Shown piece after piece: positions 26,093 through 34,340 of a stretch of DNA of 64,000 nucleotides. Numbering within the stretch: the first letter of the stretch is position 1; the number at the start of each line of letters is the position of its first letter. The position numbers and the translations under genes are program-made. This DNA is from Bradyrhizobium ottawaense (GTDB lineage: Bacteria; Pseudomonadota; Alphaproteobacteria; Rhizobiales; Xanthobacteraceae). The stretch is from positions 744,001 to 808,000 of the forward strand of contig NZ_LT629693.1 in NCBI RefSeq assembly GCF_900099825.1. The letters are read 5' to 3'. The notes under the pieces are model-generated. The model worked only from the letters and a program-made list of their open reading frames with translations, searched no databases and was not told the DNA's origin.

Positions 26093-26956
26093 ATGATGAT
26101 CGAGCTTAAGGACCTTTCATATGTGAGGCTCGGCGCTTCCAACCTCGAAGAGGCCGGGAGTTTTGCAACCAAATGCCTGGGCCTGCAGGTCGGCGAGCAG
26201 TCCGGGAAAGCCCTTTATCTCCGGTCGGATGATCGAGCCCACACGCTTTGCTATTTTGAAGGCGATCCGACCGATCAGACCGTCGGGTTCGAAGTGGAGG
26301 ACGAGAGCAAGCTCAATGCCGCCGCGGCAACGCTGGACCAGTTGGGCCATCCGGTGCATGCCGGCACGCCAACCGAGTGCGCCTTGCGCAAGGTGAAGGC
26401 GTTCATCGGATTCAAGGATCCCACCGGCAATCAGATCGAACTGGCGGTCCGGCCGGAACGCAGCGGCAAGCGCTACTTCGCGTCGAGAGATGCGGGAATA
26501 ACCGGTTTCAGCCATGTCGGCCTCAGCACGACCAATCCTGCCCGGGACGAACAGTTCTGGACCCAGGTTTGCAACGCACGCGTCAGCGATCGGATCGGAG
26601 ACATCGCGCTGATGCGCGTCAACGCCATCCATCACACCATCGCGCTGGCGCCGGGACGTAGCCCCGGCATTCATCACGTCAACCACCAGGTTGAGAGCAA
26701 CGATGACGTGCTGCGCTCTTACTATCATCTGTCCGGCCAGCGAGTCCCGATCGTCTTTGGCCCTGGTCGGCATCCAACCTCCGGCGCGCGCTTCCTCTAT
26801 TTCAAAGGGCCGGACGGCATGGTTTTCGAATATTCCGTCGGCGTCGACGAGATCGAGGACGAGGCCACACACCGGCCACGGCAATTCGGCTTCGAGCCAA
26901 GCAGTCTCTGCATGTGGGGCTCCAGGTCTGCTGGCGTGCTTCCACCAAACTCTTGA
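26093..26956 (+). CDS. Type I extradiol ring-cleavage dioxygenase (VOC superfamily)
   Basis: A 287-residue two-domain VOC protein. The C-terminal domain retains a BphC-like site: metal ligands H141 (GFSHVGL), H195 (GIHHVNHQ) and E246 (MVFEYSVG), plus catalytic histidine H181 in AIHHTIAL. It should cleave a catechol-type diol next to the hydroxyls with O2. SD CAGGAGAGC precedes ATG 26093. It follows the inactive-looking paralogue by 21 bp, and both lie downstream of the ring dioxygenase and SDR, the order expected for diol formation then meta-cleavage. Ring substrate unknown. Confidence 0.87.
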   Translation: MMIELKDLSYVRLGASNLEEAGSFATKCLGLQVGEQSGKALYLRSDDRAHTLCYFEGDPTDQTVGFEVEDESKLNAAAATLDQLGHPVHAGTPTECALRKVKAFIGFKDPTGNQIELAVRPERSGKRYFASRDAGITGFSHVGLSTTNPARDEQFWTQVCNARVSDRIGDIALMRVNAIHHTIALAPGRSPGIHHVNHQVESNDDVLRSYYHLSGQRVPIVFGPGRHPTSGARFLYFKGPDGMVFEYSVGVDEIEDEATHRPRQFGFEPSSLCMWGSRSAGVLPPNS

Positions 26957-27013
26957 GACGTCAATCACACAAATCATCCGCCAAAAGACGCGGAGCAGGT
27001 CAGGGCGGAAAAC

Positions 27014-27793
27014 ATGGATCTGGGATTGAAGGGCCGCACGGCTATCGTGTGCGCGGCAAGTCAGGGGCTTAGCAAGGCAAGCGCCATGGCCCTCGCGCGC
27101 GAGGGAGTACATCTCGTCATCGCGGCTCGACGCCGAGAGGTACTGGAGAGCGCGGCCGACGAGATTTCGTCCGCCACCGGCAACCGCCCCAAAACGGTCG
27201 TGGCCGACGTGACGACGAAGGACGGCCGCGATGCCATTCTTGCCGCCTGTCCCGCTCCCGACATTCTCATCAACAATGCCGGTGGGCCACCGCCTGGTGA
27301 TTTCCGAAAGTTCGAACGCGAAGACTGGATCAAGGCGCTGGATGGCAACATGCTGGCACCGATCGCGCTGATCAAGGCGACGCTCGACGGCATGATGGCG
27401 CGCAGGTTCGGACGCATCGTCAATATCACGTCACATGCGGTGAAGGCTCCGGTCGCGATGCTCGCGCTGTCCAACGGGGCTCGTAGCGGCCTGACCGGCT
27501 TCATCGCAGGTCTCGCGCGATCCACCGCCGAACACAACGTGACCATCAACAACCTGTTGCCCGGCACCTTTGATACCGACCGCCTGAAGTCGAATCTGGC
27601 GGCATTGGCGAAGAATTCCTCGCGCGCCGTTGATAAAGTCACCGAGGAGATCAGAACCGCCAATCCCACCAAACGGTTCGGGCACCCCGACGAATTCGGT
27701 GCGACCTGTGCATTCCTGTGCTCGGTGCCGGCCGGCTACATCACCGGACAGAATATCCTGATCGATGGCGGCGCCTATCCCGGCACGTTCTGA
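27014..27793 (+). CDS. SDR-family protein without canonical Y-x-x-x-K
   Basis: A 259-residue SDR. The nucleotide region reads CAASQGLSKASA instead of TGxxxGIG, and where the catalytic tyrosine and lysine belong the sequence is LALSNGARSGLTGF. NNAGGPPPGDF and the C-terminal GGAYPGTF are typical of a widespread subgroup of SDRs annotated as 3-oxoacyl-ACP reductase-like whose real reaction is unclear. In the middle of the aromatic operon, between the extradiol dioxygenase and the flavin monooxygenase. Ketone/alcohol conversion is possible but not shown. Confidence 0.8.
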   Translation: MDLGLKGRTAIVCAASQGLSKASAMALAREGVHLVIAARRREVLESAADEISSATGNRPKTVVADVTTKDGRDAILAACPAPDILINNAGGPPPGDFRKFEREDWIKALDGNMLAPIALIKATLDGMMARRFGRIVNITSHAVKAPVAMLALSNGARSGLTGFIAGLARSTAEHNVTINNLLPGTFDTDRLKSNLAALAKNSSRAVDKVTEEIRTANPTKRFGHPDEFGATCAFLCSVPAGYITGQNILIDGGAYPGTF

Positions 27794-27854
27794 GCAATTT
27801 TGCGACGCGCCCGACAAGAGCCGTCGGCTGCACTTCAACAGATAGGACAAAGGC

Positions 27855-29063
27855 ATGACAGAGGTCCTGATCGTGGGCGCCGGCCCGGTGGGATTGATGA
27901 CGGCGCTGGGCCTGGCGCGCGAAGGCGTTTCGGTGACCTTGCTCGAGGCGGAGGATGATATCGTCTACTCGCCGCGTGCTATCTCCTACGCCTGGTCGAT
28001 ATTGCCCGCACTCCAGCTGTTCGGCGTGCTCGACGACATGATTGCTGCCGGCCATATCGTCGATGATCGCTGCTGGCGCATTTTCAAGACCGGCGAGACC
28101 ATCGTTTACAATCATGATGCGGTTCGCGGCATCACCGACCGGCCGTACAGTCTGACGCTCGGGCAGGACCTGCTTGCCAGGGTCGTGCTGCAGCATCTGC
28201 AGCGATATCCGAACGTGCGTATCCACTGGGGCACGAAATTCGCCGGCCTGACACAGACGCCCGGCAAGGTGGTCGTCGCCGCAGAACAGGCCGGCGCTCC
28301 GGTCGAGTTCGTGGCGGATTGGGTGGTTGCCGCGGACGGCGGACGGAGCGCTGTGCGTAAAGCCGCGGGACTGACGATGGACGGCTTTACCTGGCCCCAA
28401 CGCTTCGTAGTGACGAACATCTACTATGACTTCGAACAGTACGGCTGGAATTCCGGCTATCTGGTCGATCCGGTCTACGGAGCCGTCGTCTACAAGATCA
28501 ACCTCGAAGGTCTGTGGCGGTTCACTTTCGCCGAGCAGACGACGCAGCCGCTCGAAACGGTGATGGATCGAATTCGGCAATTCATCCGGACCGTTCTGCC
28601 GGGTGACCAGAAGTACGAACTGGCTCTCCACACCGCCTATAACATGCATCAACGGACCGCCGCCACCTATCGCGTCGGGCGCGTTGTCCTCGCCGGCGAC
28701 GCCGCGCACCTCACCAACCCGACGAGCGGTTTCGGCTTGATGGGAGGCTTGTACGATGCGTTTGCGCTGAGCGAGGCGCTTGCCGCCGTTGTTCACGGAA
28801 GAGCCAGCGACGAGATCCTCGATCGATATTCCGAATTGCGACGAAAAGTCTATCACGAGGTCATCTCGCCAATCTCCAGCGAAAGCCTGCGTTTGGTGTT
28901 CAATTCCGGGGACGAGGATCGGCTCGAGAACGACCTGGCGCTGCTCCGGGCTCGAAAAAATGACACCGAAGCGATGCGAAAATTCCTCTCCGCCCCAGCC
29001 GCACTTGAGACCCCTTCGCTCGTTTCGGGTCTCACACTGACGCAAAGGGTCGCAGGGTCATGA
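27855..29063 (+). CDS. FAD-dependent aromatic-ring monooxygenase (MhpA/PheA type)
   Basis: A 402-residue class A flavoprotein hydroxylase. GAGPVGLMTALGLAREG is the FAD Rossmann motif, AADGGRSAVRKAAG the DG motif, and VLAGDAAHLTNPTSGFGL the GD motif. Relatives hydroxylate phenolic acids such as 3-(3-hydroxyphenyl)propionate using NADPH. SD AGGACAAAGGC precedes ATG 27855. It gives the module a second route to a dihydroxylated ring, upstream of the extradiol step, or it may oxidise a related phenol. It is followed by a solute-binding protein 28 bp downstream. Confidence 0.87.
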   Translation: MTEVLIVGAGPVGLMTALGLAREGVSVTLLEAEDDIVYSPRAISYAWSILPALQLFGVLDDMIAAGHIVDDRCWRIFKTGETIVYNHDAVRGITDRPYSLTLGQDLLARVVLQHLQRYPNVRIHWGTKFAGLTQTPGKVVVAAEQAGAPVEFVADWVVAADGGRSAVRKAAGLTMDGFTWPQRFVVTNIYYDFEQYGWNSGYLVDPVYGAVVYKINLEGLWRFTFAEQTTQPLETVMDRIRQFIRTVLPGDQKYELALHTAYNMHQRTAATYRVGRVVLAGDAAHLTNPTSGFGLMGGLYDAFALSEALAAVVHGRASDEILDRYSELRRKVYHEVISPISSESLRLVFNSGDEDRLENDLALLRARKNDTEAMRKFLSAPAALETPSLVSGLTLTQRVAGS

Positions 29064-29091
29064 CTGCATTCACAGCCGAAAGGGCCCCTGC

Positions 29092-30318
29092 ATGAAATCC
29101 GTTTCCCGTCGATCCGTCGTCGCCCTCGGCGCAACTGCCCTCCTCGCCGGCATCGGCGGCCGGGCCAAGGCTGCCGGAACATACGGTCCCGGCGTCAGCG
29201 ACACCGAAATCAAGCTCGGTACCACGGCCTACTACAGCGGTCCGGCATCGACGGCCGCAGCCTATGGTCTGGCGCAGGTCGCGTATTTCCAGATGGTCAA
29301 CGACCGCGGCGGCATCAACGGCCGGCGCGTCAATCTGATATCGCTCGACAACGCGTTCAGCCCGCCAAAAGCACTCGAGCAAACGCGAAAGCTCGTCGAG
29401 TCGGACGAGGTCTTTGCGATTGCCGGCTCCCTGGGAACGCCAACCAATGTCGCGATCCAGAAATATCTCAACGGCAAAGGCGTTCCGAACCTGTTCCTGA
29501 CTTCCGGGGCAGAGCGGTTCAACGATCCCAAGGAGTTTCCCTGGATCGTTCCGTTCTATCCAATCTACGCCGCTCAGGGCGCGTTATTCGCCAGGCATAT
29601 TTTGCAGGAGCGGCCATCCGCGAGGATCGCCATGCAATATGAGAATGACGACCTGGGCCGCGATTACGTCAAAGGATTAAAGCAGGGCCTCGGTGACAAG
29701 GCAGCCATGATCGTGAAGGAGCTGAGCCACGAGTTGTCCGATCCGACGATCGATGCGCAGATCGTGGACTTCAAGGGCGCAGGTGCGGATGTCCTGATCC
29801 AGTTCACTCAATCGAAATTCGCCGCTCAAGCGATCCGTGTCGCGGCCGGGCTCAACTGGCACCCGTTGCACATCGTGGCGTCGAATGCCGGTTCGATCGG
29901 GACGACATTCATTCCGGCCGGGGCCGAAGCCTCCAAGGGCGTGATCACCGCGACCTGGGAGCGAAATCCGGCGGATCCGACCCAGGCCGAGCACCCCGCC
30001 GTCAAGGACTTCAAGACATTCGCCGCGCGTTACATGCCGAACCTCGACCTGAACAATGCCGCGGCGCTGCCAGGCTACAACAATGCCTGGATGATCGAAC
30101 AGGTGCTAAAGCGCTGCGGCGACGAACTCACCCGGGAAAACCTGTTGAAGCAGGCGACGACCTTGAAGGGCCTGGAGCCGCCGATGTTCATCGACGGGAT
30201 CGGCGTTTACAACTCGCCGACCGACTATCGCGCGATCCATCACCTGCAACTGACCCGTTTTGACGGCACGACGCTGGCGCCGATCGGCAAACCGGTCCTG
30301 CTCGACGACATCAGTTGA
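29092..30318 (+). CDS. ABC-type periplasmic solute-binding protein (LivK type)
   Basis: A 408-residue paralogue of the receptors at 13453, 17079 and 18494. The signal starts SRRSVVALGATALLAG, a twin-arginine-like motif, and the mature protein begins near AAGTYGPGVSDTEIKLG. FAAQAIRVAAGLNWHPL and LTRENLLKQATTLKG are shared with the paralogues. Only 28 bp after the monooxygenase and on the same strand, it is probably the last gene of the aromatic operon and likely binds the operon's substrate. No permease or ATPase gene accompanies it. Confidence 0.88.
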   Translation: MKSVSRRSVVALGATALLAGIGGRAKAAGTYGPGVSDTEIKLGTTAYYSGPASTAAAYGLAQVAYFQMVNDRGGINGRRVNLISLDNAFSPPKALEQTRKLVESDEVFAIAGSLGTPTNVAIQKYLNGKGVPNLFLTSGAERFNDPKEFPWIVPFYPIYAAQGALFARHILQERPSARIAMQYENDDLGRDYVKGLKQGLGDKAAMIVKELSHELSDPTIDAQIVDFKGAGADVLIQFTQSKFAAQAIRVAAGLNWHPLHIVASNAGSIGTTFIPAGAEASKGVITATWERNPADPTQAEHPAVKDFKTFAARYMPNLDLNNAAALPGYNNAWMIEQVLKRCGDELTRENLLKQATTLKGLEPPMFIDGIGVYNSPTDYRAIHHLQLTRFDGTTLAPIGKPVLLDDIS

Positions 30319-30826
30319 CGACAACATAAAGGATCTGGTTCGCACCCTCCGTACGGAGAACCAATGGTCCCGAACAGGAGATCGGCGCGACTCGATGCCG
30401 TGCTTCGGCATAACTGTTGAGACGTTCACGCCAACCAGCGCTTGCGACGGCGGTAATGTTTGACTGCGCAGTGGTCTGCACGATAGCCGCCGCCGAGGTA
30501 AGCGGCATCGAACTCTGGGCAGCAGGCCGGCGCAGATTCCGGTTTGTCGAGCAGATCACGCCGCTTCCGAAACATCGGTCGCCGCTGACACCGCGGGGCG
30601 TTCAATTCTTCCTGCTCACGTTGGTTGTCGCCAGATTTTCTTTGATCTCCCGGTGCACACATCGTGCACACGCAGCCTTCTAACTGATTGAAAAACCTAA
30701 ATTCTCGCTCCAATCCATCATGGGCAAGTTTGAGCTAACTGCAGCAAATAATATCCAAGATGGTCAAATCTGCAATCGTCTGTGAACGCGCTTCAGTGAG
30801 TGCCGCGGTCAGGAGCGGACCTTACC
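30319..30826. other. 508-bp region without a supported gene
   Basis: No protein-like frame is convincing. The stretch contains copy A of a repeat shared with 55002-55155 and separates the aromatic operon from the convergent HxlR gene. Confidence 0.6.
30601..30760. repeat. Dispersed repeat, copy A
   Basis: About 150 bp closely resemble 55002-55155. The most conserved part is GATTTTCTTTGATCTCCCGG followed by GTGCACACATCGTGCACAC, itself a direct repeat GTGCACAC-ATC-GTGCACAC. Further blocks (TCCAATCCATCATGGG) continue to match to about 30750. Copy B follows a truncated integrase, so the repeat may belong to a mobile element; origin unknown. Confidence 0.6.
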
Positions 30827-31375
30827 TTATTTGTCTTTGTCGGCTACGGATTTGCGCGGAACTCGACCCGCCCGACCTGGCTTGACCTTTGCTTGCGGGC
30901 GCTGAGCGCCAAAACGCTTTCGGTTGAAAGGCACGGCGCCGGAGCCCGCAACAATTTCAATGTCTTCGAGTTCCAGCGGATGTCCGCGCGCGGACAGCAA
31001 AGTGGGATATTCGATTTGCTGTCCGCTGCTGCGCTCCTTGAAAACCACCTGCGGCCCTTCGGGCTCCGCAAGCCACTCATCTCCCCATTTCTTCAACGCC
31101 AGGTACGTCGGAAAGAAATCGCGCCCTTTTTTGGTCAATACATATTCGTAGCGACCGCCATGCTCGGGCAACGGCACGCGCGTCATCATGCCGAGATCAA
31201 CGAACTTTTTCAGCCTTGCGCTGAGAATGTTCGGCGCCACGCCAAGATAATATTGAAACTCGTCGAACCGCCGGGTGCCGTAATAGGCTTCCCGAAGCAG
31301 CAGGATCGACCAACGGTCGCCGACCACATCCATGGCGCGGGAGATGGAGCATTCCTTATTGAACGAACGCTTCAA
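30827..31375 (-). CDS. HxlR-family transcriptional regulator
   Basis: A 182-residue winged-helix protein with C-SISRAMDVVGDRWSILLLRE, the HxlR start including the conserved cysteine and GDRW, then RRFDEFQYYLGVAPNILSARL and GGRYEYVLTKKGRDF. A basic C-terminal tail of about 50 residues follows. The start is probably TTG 31375. It lies downstream of the CoA-transferase and crotonase genes on the same strand and may regulate them or the neighbouring module. Ligand unknown. Confidence 0.85.
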   Translation of the reverse strand: MKRSFNKECSISRAMDVVGDRWSILLLREAYYGTRRFDEFQYYLGVAPNILSARLKKFVDLGMMTRVPLPEHGGRYEYVLTKKGRDFFPTYLALKKWGDEWLAEPEGPQVVFKERSSGQQIEYPTLLSARGHPLELEDIEIVAGSGAVPFNRKRFGAQRPQAKVKPGRAGRVPRKSVADKDK

Positions 31376-31487
31376 ATGGTGTCTCGCAGATTATTGCCTC
31401 TGTGATTCCCGAGCATTTATAGCAGGAGATCGGCGCTTTCCTCCCTTTTCGAGGATCGAAATCCCTTAGCCGCGGGCGGAGCTGCGG

Positions 31488-32753
31488 TCAGGCTGCCTGC
31501 CCCGCCGGCTGCCGTGGCTCGGCCGCGGCTTCCGGCGCCAGCACACGACGGTGCGTCACGAGCACGCCCGCTTCGGACAGCTTCTGCAATTCCGCCTCGC
31601 TGACTCCCAGCTCCGCAAACACCTCCCTGTTGTGTTCACCCTGGAATGCTGGTGTCCCGATCGGGATCAGCTCATCCTTTGAGAAATGCCAGGGGCGGCC
31701 CGGCAATTTGTATTCGCCCCCGTTGCGATCCGAAACCAGTTGGACCGCGCCCCAGTAATCGCTCCAGTCCGACTTTGTGAGTTCCTTGATAGAGCGAATC
31801 TCGCCCATCGCGATCTTGGCCTCGTCGAACTGCGCGTCGAGCGTCGCCATGTCGGGGAAGGTCAGCATCCAGGACTGGATGATCTGGTGCAACGCGCCGA
31901 AATTCAGACGCCGCGCCGCCGCATTCGAAAACCGCGGGTCGTCCATCAGATCGGAACGCCGCATCGCGCGCAGCCAGGACGGGAACGTCCGGCTGCCGAT
32001 GATGCTGGTGGCGACGGTGAAATGCTCGCCCTGCGGACCGGTGAAGAAAGAGCAATCGGTGGCGCCGAGCACCGCAGGCTCCGCGCCGATATCGTCGTCC
32101 GACAGATCGACATGTGCGCGCTCATTGACCGCCAGCAAGGTCGCCGCCATCGCGACGTCGATATACTGGCCCTGACCTGTTGCCTGACGGCTGTGCAGCG
32201 CCGCGAGGATGGCGATCACCGCCTGCAACCCGGCATAGACGTCGGCATGCGACAGGCTGTCGGTGCGCGGCTCCTTCAAGGCGTCGCCATAGTGCCGCAC
32301 GCTGTTCTCGGTGAAGCCGGCTTCGGCTTGCACCGTCGGAGCATAGGCCATCCGGCTGCGCCATGGGCCGCCCTGGCCGTAACCGGTGATCGAAGCGTAG
32401 ATCAGCCGCGGATTGCGCTTCGACAGCGTCTCATAATCGAGGCCGAAGAAGCCCAGCGTGCCCGCGCGAAAATTCTCCACCACGATATCGGCGGTGTCGC
32501 ACAGCTTGAGCGCCAGCTCGTAGGCGCCGGGAACATTGAGATTGATGCTGACATTGCGCTTGCCGGCGTTTTGCTGCGCATAATAGCCCGACATGCCGTC
32601 GGTGGAAGGAAACGCAAAGCGCGACACATCCGGGCTTGGCGGCTCGATTTTGATGACCTCGGCGCCAAGATCCTGCAATGTCCGCGCACACAGCGGGCCT
32701 GCGAGCACGCGGGAAAAGTCGACGATGCGGATTCCGCTGAGAGGACCGGCCAT
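31488..32753 (-). CDS. Class III CoA-transferase (CaiB/BaiF family)
   Basis: A 421-residue family III CoA-transferase. GIRIVDFSRVLAGPLCARTL and LGAEVIKIEPPSPD open the protein, VVENFRAGTL is a signature, and D171 in LSHADVYAG is the expected catalytic aspartate. It moves CoA between carboxylic acids without ATP. Its start is 2 bp from the stop of the upstream crotonase, so the two are co-transcribed. A role in activating the acid used by the crotonase is inferred. Length fits the family. Confidence 0.88.
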   Translation of the reverse strand: MAGPLSGIRIVDFSRVLAGPLCARTLQDLGAEVIKIEPPSPDVSRFAFPSTDGMSGYYAQQNAGKRNVSINLNVPGAYELALKLCDTADIVVENFRAGTLGFFGLDYETLSKRNPRLIYASITGYGQGGPWRSRMAYAPTVQAEAGFTENSVRHYGDALKEPRTDSLSHADVYAGLQAVIAILAALHSRQATGQGQYIDVAMAATLLAVNERAHVDLSDDDIGAEPAVLGATDCSFFTGPQGEHFTVATSIIGSRTFPSWLRAMRRSDLMDDPRFSNAAARRLNFGALHQIIQSWMLTFPDMATLDAQFDEAKIAMGEIRSIKELTKSDWSDYWGAVQLVSDRNGGEYKLPGRPWHFSKDELIPIGTPAFQGEHNREVFAELGVSEAELQKLSEAGVLVTHRRVLAPEAAAEPRQPAGQAA

Positions 32754-32755
32754 GA

Positions 32756-33553
32756 TCAGCGCCCCGCAAATTTGGCAAGACCAGGGCCGTTCTTGCGGAA
32801 TGAGGCGAGACCGGCTTTCAGGTCTTCCGACGCCCAGATCGGCGCCTGGACCCTTGCCATCGCCTGGTCGGCGGCGGCCACCCCGTCATTGACGGCAATG
32901 TAGGCCAACTCCTTGGTGGCGGCATGCGCGAGCGTCGGGCCTTGTGCGAATTCCTCGGCAATCGCCATGGTCGCCTTCTCCAGCGATTCCTCGGGAACCG
33001 TGAGATTGATCAAGCCCCATTTCTCCAGCGTCGGCGCATCATAGCGCCGCGCCAGCATCGACATCTCCTTGGCGCGCAACGCGCCGATGCGCTGCACCTG
33101 GCGCTGGATGCCGCCCAGCAAGGGATGCAGTCCGAGCGTCGCCTCTACAGATCCGATCTTCGCCGACGAGGCCGCGATGATGTAGTCGCAGGACAGCGCC
33201 AGTTCGAGGCCGCCGCCAAGGCAGACGCCGTGGATGCTCGCGATCAACGGGATCGGCAGCAATTCCATGAAACGGAGAAACTCGACGCCGTTCAGGCGGC
33301 GGTTTTCGCCGCCGGTATCGCCGCTGCCCTGCTCCACACGCTTGTCGAAAATATCGAGATCGGCGCCGGCGGAAAAGTGCCGGAGTCCGCTGCGAAGCAC
33401 GATCGCCCTGCTACCGGCCTTCTGCGCCTCTTCGACCTGTTCGACGATGGCATTGATGAGCTTCGGTCCGAGCAGATTGTAGGGCCGATAAACCATCGTC
33501 AACACGGAGATATTGCCGCGCTGCTCGCGCGTAACCAATGCATCCTCGGACAC
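32756..33553 (-). CDS. Enoyl-CoA hydratase/isomerase family protein
   Basis: A crotonase of about 265 residues with FSAGADLDIFD and both hydratase-type glutamates, in CLGGGLELALSCD and in GSVEATLGLHP; this site looks competent for hydration. GTG 33553 is preferred because GGGAGG lies 6 nt upstream. An in-frame ATG at 33604 is 5 bp from a large palindrome and has no ribosome site. It lies upstream of the CoA-transferase in a two- or three-gene unit. Substrate unknown. Confidence 0.82.
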   Translation of the reverse strand: MSEDALVTREQRGNISVLTMVYRPYNLLGPKLINAIVEQVEEAQKAGSRAIVLRSGLRHFSAGADLDIFDKRVEQGSGDTGGENRRLNGVEFLRFMELLPIPLIASIHGVCLGGGLELALSCDYIIAASSAKIGSVEATLGLHPLLGGIQRQVQRIGALRAKEMSMLARRYDAPTLEKWGLINLTVPEESLEKATMAIAEEFAQGPTLAHAATKELAYIAVNDGVAAADQAMARVQAPIWASEDLKAGLASFRKNGPGLAKFAGR

Positions 33554-33608
33554 CACGCACCTCCCTTGTTCGACGCGACGCGCCAGCTCATTCATTGCGG
33601 GCAATTTA

Positions 33609-33639
33609 CATCATGACTTGCATTTTGCAAGTCATGATG
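33609..33639. promoter_or_regulatory. Perfect palindrome, 14-bp arms, 3-bp spacer (putative operator)
   Basis: Arms CATCATGACTTGCA and TGCAAGTCATGATG around TTT. It lies between the crotonase and the upstream HxlR gene, in the promoter region of the former, so an HxlR-type operator is a good guess. No T-run follows, arguing against a terminator. Confidence 0.62.
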
Positions 33640-33725
33640 ATTGCAGTTCTGCAAATTAGATGATTATCGTCATTCATAAGCAAAAGCCGCGGCATGCTTC
33701 TCCTGTAAGCCGGATTGCTGGCATG

Positions 33726-34217
33726 CTATTTCGGGAAGTGCGTCAACCGCCAATGGATCAGTTCGTCGGCGCCCGGCCCTGCCTGCGGCTGCAGGTCGCG
33801 AGCCTTGACCCGCTCCCCGGTCTCGTCGTCGACCATGGCGAGCTTCACCGCGTGCCCGGTCTTTCGATCGACGAATTTGAGCGGAGGCCCGGCATCGCCG
33901 GAAACCGCCCACTTGTCGCCGACCTGCAGCAGCGCCTGCGTCACCAGGATCAGATCCCGGCCCTTCGCCGTCAAAACATATTCGTATCGCTCGGGATTGG
34001 TCTGGTAGCGGCGACGCTCGACCAATTCATGATCCTCGAGGTGCTTCAGCCGGTCGGACAAGGTCGCATTGGTGACGCCCGTCGAGTGGCGCAAATCCTC
34101 ATACCGCTTCAGCCCGAGCGACAGGTCGCGCAGGATGAGTACGGCCCAGCGGTCGCCGATCGCCTCCAGCACGCCGGCGATCGAGCACGCCATTCCATCA
34201 AAGCTCTTGGACTTCAT
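33726..34217 (-). CDS. HxlR-family transcriptional regulator
   Basis: A 163-residue HxlR protein: MACSIAGVLEAIGDRWAVLI with the conserved cysteine and GDRW, then THR-rich recognition region VTNATLSDRLKHLEDHELV and the wing ERYEYVLTAKGRDL. A C-terminal extension from about 105 onwards may sense a ligand. It is divergent from the hypothetical/molybdenum hydroxylase operon at 34341 and upstream of the crotonase operon on its own strand, so it could control both. The dyads at 33609 and 34238 flank it. Confidence 0.87.
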   Translation of the reverse strand: MKSKSFDGMACSIAGVLEAIGDRWAVLILRDLSLGLKRYEDLRHSTGVTNATLSDRLKHLEDHELVERRRYQTNPERYEYVLTAKGRDLILVTQALLQVGDKWAVSGDAGPPLKFVDRKTGHAVKLAMVDDETGERVKARDLQPQAGPGADELIHWRLTHFPK

Positions 34218-34237
34218 AAAACGCTTGCCTCCTAGTC

Positions 34238-34254
34238 ACTCTTATCATTAGAGT
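34238..34254. promoter_or_regulatory. Small dyad in the HxlR/molybdenum-hydroxylase divergent gap
   Basis: ACTCT and AGAGT arms around TATCATT, 21 bp from the HxlR start. Candidate operator for the divergent promoters; short arms, so weak. Confidence 0.35.
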
Positions 34255-34340
34255 TACAAACTGTCGAGCGATATGTCCGCGGTGACTGACATCACCGTGG
34301 CATGACTGAACCGGCAATTTCGAACAACGGGACCATCTGC

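Noticed and set aside
30640..30680. CRISPR-like or short tandem repeat (GTGCACAC twice)
   Set aside because: Only two units 3 bp apart with no spacers, and no cas genes in the window.
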